A stretch of 10,743 bases of DNA from the NCBI GenBank assembly GCA_030038595.1, contig JASHSW010000034.1, forward strand, positions 1 to 10,743. The letters run 5' to 3'. Made by a program: the position numbers and the translations under genes. The notes beneath the pieces were generated by a model. That model saw nothing but the letters and a program-made list of their open reading frames with translations. It did no database searches and was not told the origin of the DNA. The first letter of the stretch is position 1; every line of letters begins with the position of its first letter. Positions 7,369 to 10,743 of this stretch are shown here, piece after piece. The DNA comes from Methylovirgula sp. GTDB lineage: Bacteria; Pseudomonadota; Alphaproteobacteria; Rhizobiales; Beijerinckiaceae.

Positions 7369-7384
7369 TGGTATTATAATACCA
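7369..7384. promoter_or_regulatory. Perfect 16-bp AT-rich palindrome between ctaA and rplM
   Basis: TGGTATTATAATACCA is a perfect palindrome that stands out from the GC-rich background. It begins 20 nt beyond the ctaA stop and ends 119 nt upstream of the rplM ATG. Such symmetry fits an operator for a dimeric regulator. It could also form a short hairpin (6-bp stem, TATA loop) at the ctaA mRNA end, ahead of the weak terminator. It contains TATAAT on both strands, but no matching -35 box was found. No regulator can be named. Confidence 0.45.
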
Positions 7385-7403
7385 TAAGATTCACCGGATC
7401 CCG

Positions 7404-8495
7404 CTACGGGTCTTTTACGGGCGCAAAACTGCCTCTCGTCAGTGCCTCCGCGTTCACGCTGGCAAAAGCCAGCACCACCATCGCGAAAGCCTGGTGCAAC
7501 AGCCCCGCCCAAAGCGGCACGGCAAGCAGCAGCGCGGTAATCCCCAGCACCACCTGCAGAGCCACAACATGGACGAAGCCGATGGCGCGCCGCGCCGCGC
7601 GGCTACCCCGGGCAAAACGCACGCTGGCGATTGCCTGGGCGATGGCCAGGGCCAACAGCGTATAAGCGACCATGCGGTGCTGGAACTGCACGGTGGCGAC
7701 GTTGTCGGTGAGATTGCGCCAAAGGGGATGCAGAGCCGTCAACACGCCGGTGGGCGGCGCGAGGCCGCCGTCCATCAGCGGCCATGTATTATAGACGCGT
7801 CCGGCGCGCAGTCCGGCGACCAGCGCGCCTAAGAAGATCTGGACGAACGTAACGAACAAGACCGCGAGCGCCAGAATAGGCTGCCAGCGCGCCGGACGTT
7901 CCTCGGTGTGCGGCGCAAGCGAGGCAGCGATCCAAATAAGCGCCGCGAAGCTAAGCGAAGCCAGCAGAAGATGGATCGCCAGCCGCTGCTGCGCCACCTC
8001 GACGCGGGCGACGAGGCCAGATTCGACCATCCACCAGCCGACGATGCCCTGAATCGTGCCAAGCGCCAAAACGCCGAGAAGTTTCACCTTCAGCGCGCCG
8101 GCCAGCGCGCCGCGCGCCCAGAAGATCGCAAGCGGCAGCGCGAACGCCACCCCGATCAGCCGGCCCAGCAGCCGATGACTCCATTCCCAAAAGAAGATGA
8201 ATTTGAAACCGCTTAAATCAAGATTTGAAAATAGTACCCTATATTGCGGAATTTCCTTATATCGATCAAACTCTCTGATCCAATCTGCGTGGCTCAATGG
8301 CGGGAGCACGCCGCGGATCGGCTGCCATTCGGTGATCGACAGGCCGGATTCGGTGAGCCGCGTCGCGCCGCCGACGATGACCATGGCGAAGACCAGCGCC
8401 GCCACGCCGTAGAGCCAGATCCGCAGGGCGGTGCGGTCGGCGGAAACCACCGCCGGAGCTTTTGCCGCGGCCGGGAGGAGCGCGCTTTCGGTCAT
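7404..8495 (-). CDS. ctaA: Heme A synthase (COX15/CtaA family)
   Basis: The enzyme oxidises the C8 methyl group of heme O to a formyl group, giving heme A for aa3-type cytochrome oxidase, in the inner membrane. The protein has 363 residues with about eight hydrophobic helices (first at about 26-44, last at about 331-347). The four conserved heme-ligand histidines are His107 (EWSHRLLGR), His175 (RLAIHLLL), His273 (QFQHRMVAY) and His334 (LLHQAFAM). GGATRLTESGLSITEW (42-57) and NTWPLMDG (236-243) are further family signatures. The ATG at 8495 has AGGA about four bases upstream. It is divergent from the DUF2842 gene (95-nt gap) and precedes rplM on the same strand. Oddity: codons for about residues 71-102 are strongly AT-rich with rare codons, unlike the rest of the gene, yet the frame and protein family remain intact. 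No ctaB or cta structural gene is in the window. Confidence 0.96.
   Translation of the reverse strand: MTESALLPAAAKAPAVVSADRTALRIWLYGVAALVFAMVIVGGATRLTESGLSITEWQPIRGVLPPLSHADWIREFDRYKEIPQYRVLFSNLDLSGFKFIFFWEWSHRLLGRLIGVAFALPLAIFWARGALAGALKVKLLGVLALGTIQGIVGWWMVESGLVARVEVAQQRLAIHLLLASLSFAALIWIAASLAPHTEERPARWQPILALAVLFVTFVQIFLGALVAGLRAGRVYNTWPLMDGGLAPPTGVLTALHPLWRNLTDNVATVQFQHRMVAYTLLALAIAQAIASVRFARGSRAARRAIGFVHVVALQVVLGITALLLAVPLWAGLLHQAFAMVVLAFASVNAEALTRGSFAPVKDP
8191..8280 (-). other. AT-rich, rare-codon patch inside ctaA
   Basis: By hand count, 29 of these 90 bases are G or C (about 32%), against roughly 60% or more around it. On the minus strand the codons include AGA for Arg74, AGG for Arg86, GTA for Val87, CTA for Leu88, TCA for Ser90 and TTA for Leu94, all rare elsewhere in the window. 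The reading frame is uninterrupted. The segment encodes the loop between helices 1 and 2, up to the first heme-ligand helix. Confidence 0.8.
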
Positions 8496-8590
8496 GATGT
8501 CCTGTGAATTGGGGATCCGGCGAAATTGGGATTAGACATAGAGCCGGCGCCCTGTCGAGGCGCATCCGGTCGCGGCATTTCGGAGGGACC

Positions 8591-8797
8591 ATGCGCAAGA
8601 GCCGGCGCAAATTCGTGGGCTCGGTCCTGATGCTCGCTTTCGTCATCGCCTATGCCCTCATCGCCATGGCGCTCGCCCAGGCGCGGCCCCTGCGACAGGC
8701 GCCCGGCCTCCTCCAAGCCCTGTGCTACGCCGTACTCGGCATGGCCTGGGTCCTGCCCATGATGCCGCTCATCAAATGGATGGAACGGCAGGATTGA
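8591..8797 (+). CDS. DUF2842 family small membrane protein
   Basis: A 68-residue protein with a basic N-terminus (MRKSRRKF), a first transmembrane helix at about 9-30, a short loop and a second helix at about 40-60 (YAVLGMAWVLPMMPLIKWM). The arrangement and the end motif WVLPxMPLIxWM match DUF2842, a small alphaproteobacterial inner-membrane family of unknown function. The ATG at 8591 has GGAGG four bases upstream (8582-8586). It is divergent from ctaA with 95 nt between the starts; to my knowledge the two are often neighbours in Hyphomicrobiales, so a role linked to the cytochrome oxidase branch is conceivable but unproven. It converges on the His/Cys/Met-rich gene across a hairpin. Confidence 0.88.
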   Translation: MRKSRRKFVGSVLMLAFVIAYALIAMALAQARPLRQAPGLLQALCYAVLGMAWVLPMMPLIKWMERQD

Positions 8798-8810
8798 GCA
8801 TCGCGGAGAG

Positions 8811-8841
8811 CTTCGCCCTCGGCCGGCGTCCGAAGGCGAAG
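8811..8841. terminator. Hairpin between convergent genes
   Basis: CTTCGCC at 8811-8817 pairs with GGCGAAG at 8835-8841. After one mismatch, TCGG (8819-8822) pairs with CCGA (8830-8833), leaving a 7-nt loop. It sits 13 nt after the DUF2842 stop and 19 nt after the end of the opposing gene. It probably ends transcripts from both sides. There is no T-run on either strand. Confidence 0.6.
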
Positions 8842-8860
8842 TGCCGGGCCAACCAGGAGC

Positions 8861-9094
8861 TCAGTGCATGCAGTGGCCGGATTTCTTGTTCCCATTTTTG
8901 CAGGCCATGTGACCCATGGAGTGATGGGTCATCGGGCAATGGGCCATTTTCTTGTTGGCCCCGCAAACATGGTGGCCCATATAGACGCCCGGAGCGAAAT
9001 ATTGTGCGGGCGGTTGCGTGGCTTGCCCAAGTGCCGCCGAGGAATAGATAGCGGCGGTAATCAGCGCCGCACCCAAAGATAATTTGTAGAGCAT
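8861..9094 (-). CDS. Small exported His/Cys/Met-rich repeat protein, probable metal binder
   Basis: A 77-residue protein with a Sec signal peptide (hydrophobic core about 5-22, likely cut after ALG at 23|24). The mature form is about 54 residues. Residues 39-77 hold 8 His, 4 Cys and 6 Met, 18 of 39 positions. They form two tandem repeats of the pattern GHxxC-x2-3-NKK-xx-HC: residues 40-53 (GHHVC, NKK, AHC) and 61-75 (GHMAC, NKK, GHC), joined by a THHSM linker. Each repeat offers His, Cys, His, Cys plus Met, a set suited to Cu(I) or Zn(II) in the periplasm; this is inference from composition. I do not recognise a named family. A perfect AGGAGG (9101-9106) lies six bases before the ATG. The gene follows the polysaccharide deacetylase gene on the same strand after 101 nt, enough for its own promoter. 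No copper pump, chaperone or regulator is in the window. Confidence 0.85.
   Translation of the reverse strand: MLYKLSLGAALITAAIYSSAALGQATQPPAQYFAPGVYMGHHVCGANKKMAHCPMTHHSMGHMACKNGNKKSGHCMH
8864..8914 (-). repeat. Metal-ligand repeat, second copy (residues 61-77)
   Basis: This encodes GHMAC, NKK and GHCMH. It matches the first copy in the order G-H-x-x-C, N-K-K, x-x-H-C, with one extra residue between the first Cys and the NKK. Confidence 0.75.
8930..8977 (-). repeat. Metal-ligand repeat, first copy (residues 40-55)
   Basis: This encodes GHHVC, NKK and AHCPM. Five residues (THHSM) separate it from the second copy. The DNA of the two copies differs clearly, so the duplication looks old or the pattern is held by selection. 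Confidence 0.75.
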
Positions 9095-9100
9095 CGTTTT

Positions 9101-9106
9101 CCTCCT
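9101..9106 (-). promoter_or_regulatory. Strong ribosome binding site of the His/Cys/Met-rich gene
   Basis: AGGAGG on the minus strand lies six bases before the ATG at 9094. It is the best Shine-Dalgarno match in the window and supports real, efficient translation of this short gene. Confidence 0.85.
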
Positions 9107-9143
9107 GTTTTACGGCTTTCGAAGCATCGGGATGCCGCACGTT

Positions 9144-9171
9144 CGATTGCGGCGGCAACGTAACACAATCG
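9144..9171. promoter_or_regulatory. Inverted repeat upstream of the His/Cys/Met-rich gene
   Basis: CGATTG (9144-9149) and CAATCG (9166-9171) are inverted around 16 nt, within the 101-nt gap upstream of the small gene and 50-77 nt from its ATG. This could be an operator, or a hairpin at the end of the upstream gene. The arms are short, so chance is possible. Confidence 0.25.
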
Positions 9172-9195
9172 CGGCCGTGCAAGAAACGGGCTGCC

Positions 9196-10242
9196 TTATG
9201 CCACCCGCCTGCCCTTGTTCCACAGCGCGAACGGCAGGCCGGAAAGCAAGATTTCGACGAAATCGAGCGATTGCCAGTTGCCGTTGATCGATACGCGCGG
9301 CAGCGCGGTTCTGTGCGCGGCGTGCGCCGGAAAGATCATGCCCGGACGCGTCGTGACCGCGCTCGCAAATCCGAGGTCGGCGGTGGCCTTGAATTCGCGT
9401 TCGCCCGCCACGGCGCGGTTGCCGAGCGGGTACGCGAGATGCGTGGCCGGCCGGCCGATCTGCGCCTCGATCCGGCGCCGACTCCCGGCAAGCTCACGCC
9501 GCATCGCCGCTTCGCCGAGCTTGGCCAGGCGGGGATGGGTCAAGGTGTGCACGCCGATCGTGCAGAGATCGTTGCGGACCATCGTTTCGATTCCGGTCCA
9601 ATCGAGACAGAGCTCCTCGACGAGTGTGGCGGGTTCGATGCCGGCACTTGCGGCGAGCCTGCCGGTTACGTCGAGCAGCGTTTGCTCCGGCATCTCGGTC
9701 AAGCGCCGATAGATCTCGGCGAACGCCGTGGATTTCTCCGCGGTCGTAGCGCTCGGCAAGGCAAGCTTGGCGCCGCCAATCTCGATTTCGATCCGCGGCA
9801 ATCTGCGGATCGCCTCTTCGAGCTCGATCCACCAGAGGCGCGCGGTGCGGTCGGCAAATCCGGTCGTGACATACATCGTGAACGGCGCACGGTGCTTTTC
9901 CAGGATCGGCAGCGCAAAGTCGCGCGTGTCTTTGTAGCCGTCGTCGAAAGTAAGAACGGCAAAGGGCCGCTCTCTCCCCTTGCCCATCCCGTTCAGGGCT
10001 GCATCGAGCGAAACGATGGTGAAGCCGCGCGCGGTTAGGCGGGTGAGCACCGCATCGAGAAATTCGGGGGTGATCTCCAGGAAACGGTTGGGCGCAAAAT
10101 CGCGTTCGATCCAGGGCCGTACCTGATGGAACATCAGGATCGCTCCTGTCCCACGCGTGAAGGGCGCCGCAAGCCGATGCAGCCCCGTCCTCCGGAAAAA
10201 GGAAAAGCCCGAGGAAATCAGATGTTTCTTGACTTCGCGCAC
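9196..10242 (-). CDS. Polysaccharide deacetylase family protein (NodB domain)
   Basis: A carbohydrate esterase family 4 type protein of 348 residues. NodB-type enzymes remove N- or O-acetyl groups from polysaccharides using a divalent metal. Motif 1 TFDDGY (98-103) gives the base Asp100 and metal ligand Asp101. Motif 2 is VHTLTHP, with metal ligands His232 and His236. YPLGNR (271-276) takes the place of the later active-site motif. GAILMFHQV (33-41) is the usual first strand. A long insert (about 132-215) separates motifs 1 and 2, as in family members linked to surface polysaccharide loci. No signal peptide is visible. The GTG at 10242 is chosen because GGAG lies six bases before it and the family-like sequence VKKHLISSGF begins three codons later. 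The frame is open upstream to 10458, but that extension looks non-coding. No glycosyltransferase gene is adjacent, so the substrate is unknown. Confidence 0.9.
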   Translation of the reverse strand: MREVKKHLISSGFSFFRRTGLHRLAAPFTRGTGAILMFHQVRPWIERDFAPNRFLEITPEFLDAVLTRLTARGFTIVSLDAALNGMGKGRERPFAVLTFDDGYKDTRDFALPILEKHRAPFTMYVTTGFADRTARLWWIELEEAIRRLPRIEIEIGGAKLALPSATTAEKSTAFAEIYRRLTEMPEQTLLDVTGRLAASAGIEPATLVEELCLDWTGIETMVRNDLCTIGVHTLTHPRLAKLGEAAMRRELAGSRRRIEAQIGRPATHLAYPLGNRAVAGEREFKATADLGFASAVTTRPGMIFPAHAAHRTALPRVSINGNWQSLDFVEILLSGLPFALWNKGRRVA

Positions 10243-10628
10243 GACCGGCTCCGCATCAAGTTCGGCATCTTGGCAAGAGGTCGTTGAGCATTCGTTGCCA
10301 GATCTTCCTTGGCCCGTCCAAGGACGACAGGTCGAAACGGACGTTCGGGCAGTATCGGCGGATCCCCGCGACGGCAGGCCTCCGCGGCGCGCTTTTGCAA
10401 CGCGCGCCGCGGCGCAACCCGAAGTTCCAACCGCCCGTGTTTTCTCCGGCACGCACAAACGCTGTTGCGTCGCAAATCTGCAAATTTACAGACGGAGTCG
10501 CGCGATTGACCCAATCACGGATCGCTGCTTAGATCTTTACGCCATGCGGTGAACGGCGAACCGAGAATTTGGAGGCGGCCGGGCGGACTTGCCGCCAGAC
10601 CGGGCAGCCGAGGGTCAGGAGGGCAGTC
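10243..10628. other. 386-nt gap between divergent genes
   Basis: No convincing complete gene is seen. The half nearest the deacetylase (about 10256-10370, minus strand) has one frame with high G+C at third codon positions and a protein-like stretch (RYCPNVRFDLSSLDGPRK, then IWQRMLNDLL) that ends at a stop at 10256. It may be a small gene or a remnant. The half nearest 10629 is less GC-rich and holds the promoter candidate at 10506-10534, followed by GC-rich inverted repeats near 10574-10600. Confidence 0.5.
10506..10534 (+). promoter_or_regulatory. Putative sigma-70 promoter of the 10629 gene
   Basis: TTGACC (10506-10511), 17 nt, then TTAGAT (10529-10534). The -35 box matches five of six consensus positions and the -10 box is weak. 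It would give a leader of roughly 88 nt before the ATG at 10629. It lies in a more AT-rich stretch, as expected for a promoter. Confidence 0.4.
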
Positions 10629-10650
10629 ATGGTTCAATTTGTCTGGCGGC
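10574..10650 (+). repeat. Competing inverted repeats around the start of the 10629 gene
   Basis: GCCGCCAGAC (10591-10600) is perfectly complementary to GTCTGGCGGC (10641-10650), and its first six bases can instead pair with GGCGGC (10574-10579). The first pairing would loop out the ribosome binding site and ATG; the second would leave them free. GGCGGCCGGG also occurs as a direct repeat at 10574 and 10645. In GC-rich DNA this may be chance. Confidence 0.3.
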
Positions 10651-10743
10651 CGGGGTTGGCATTTACGGCGTTGATCGCCTGTCTCTGCATTGCAGGCGCG
10701 GCGAACGCCGAATCGATCGAGAAGCAATGCAGCGTCAAGTACA
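10629..10743 (+). CDS. Exported protein, 5' part only (possibly PsiF-like)
   Basis: The first 38 codons of a gene cut by the right edge. An ATG with AGGAGGG five bases upstream (10617-10623) opens a Sec signal peptide: Arg7, hydrophobic core about 9-24, predicted cut after ANA (27|28). The visible mature part is ESIEKQCSVKY. Small exported proteins starting with a KQCSxKY-like sequence are common in Hyphomicrobiales and some are annotated as PsiF-repeat proteins. The resemblance rests on a few residues, so the family is a guess. It is divergent from the deacetylase gene and has a promoter candidate at 10506-10534. Confidence 0.75.
   Translation, partial: MVQFVWRPGLAFTALIACLCIAGAANAESIEKQCSVKY

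Noticed and set aside
10243..10458. N-terminal extension of the polysaccharide deacetylase
   Set aside because: Low-complexity Arg/Ser/Thr-rich reading unlike the family. The GTG at 10242 has a GGAG at the right spacing and starts near the family's usual N-terminus.
1..10743. CRISPR array, tRNA, rRNA, insertion sequence or phage genes
   Set aside because: Looked for regularly spaced repeats, cloverleaf-like segments, transposase or integrase motifs and long terminal inverted repeats by eye, and found none.

Overview
The window is a GC-rich bacterial chromosome segment. Its gene content and order point to an alphaproteobacterium, most likely of the order Hyphomicrobiales (Rhizobiales): purF followed by a short-chain dehydrogenase, a class I PHA synthase, a type-2 ArgC next to rplM-rpsI, an alphaproteobacterial heme A synthase and a DUF2842 protein. 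A family such as Beijerinckiaceae or Methylocystaceae is only a guess. Most of the window is core chromosome. I see no insertion sequence, prophage, CRISPR array, tRNA or rRNA.

Layout, left to right. (1) 1-792: the 3' part of purF (purine synthesis), followed 33 nt later on the same strand by a short-chain dehydrogenase (826-1587). (2) 1576-2136 (-): an unrecognised exported protein that overlaps the end of the dehydrogenase tail to tail and is divergent from phaC. (3) 2235-4118 (+): class I polyhydroxyalkanoate synthase with a very basic N-terminus, then a fumarylacetoacetate-hydrolase-family enzyme (4264-5118, +). (4) 8495-5236 (-): a run in the order heme A synthase, rplM, rpsI, argC. A weak terminator lies after ctaA and a strong intrinsic terminator lies between rpsI and argC. 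(5) 8591-8797 (+): a two-helix DUF2842 membrane protein, divergent from ctaA and convergent, across a hairpin, with the next gene. (6) 8861-9094 (-): a tiny exported protein whose mature part is packed with His, Cys and Met in two tandem repeats, probably metal-binding. (7) 9196-10242 (-): a NodB-type polysaccharide deacetylase. (8) 10243-10628: a 386-nt gap with a likely promoter for the last gene, which starts at 10629, encodes an exported protein and is cut by the window edge.

The genes do not form one system. They are separate housekeeping units: purine, arginine and ribosome synthesis, heme A for cytochrome oxidase, and carbon storage. The items most worth a second look are the His/Cys/Met-rich repeat protein (8861-9094), a sharp AT-rich, rare-codon patch inside ctaA (8191-8280), a perfect 16-bp AT-rich palindrome (7369-7384), and the unknown exported protein beside phaC.
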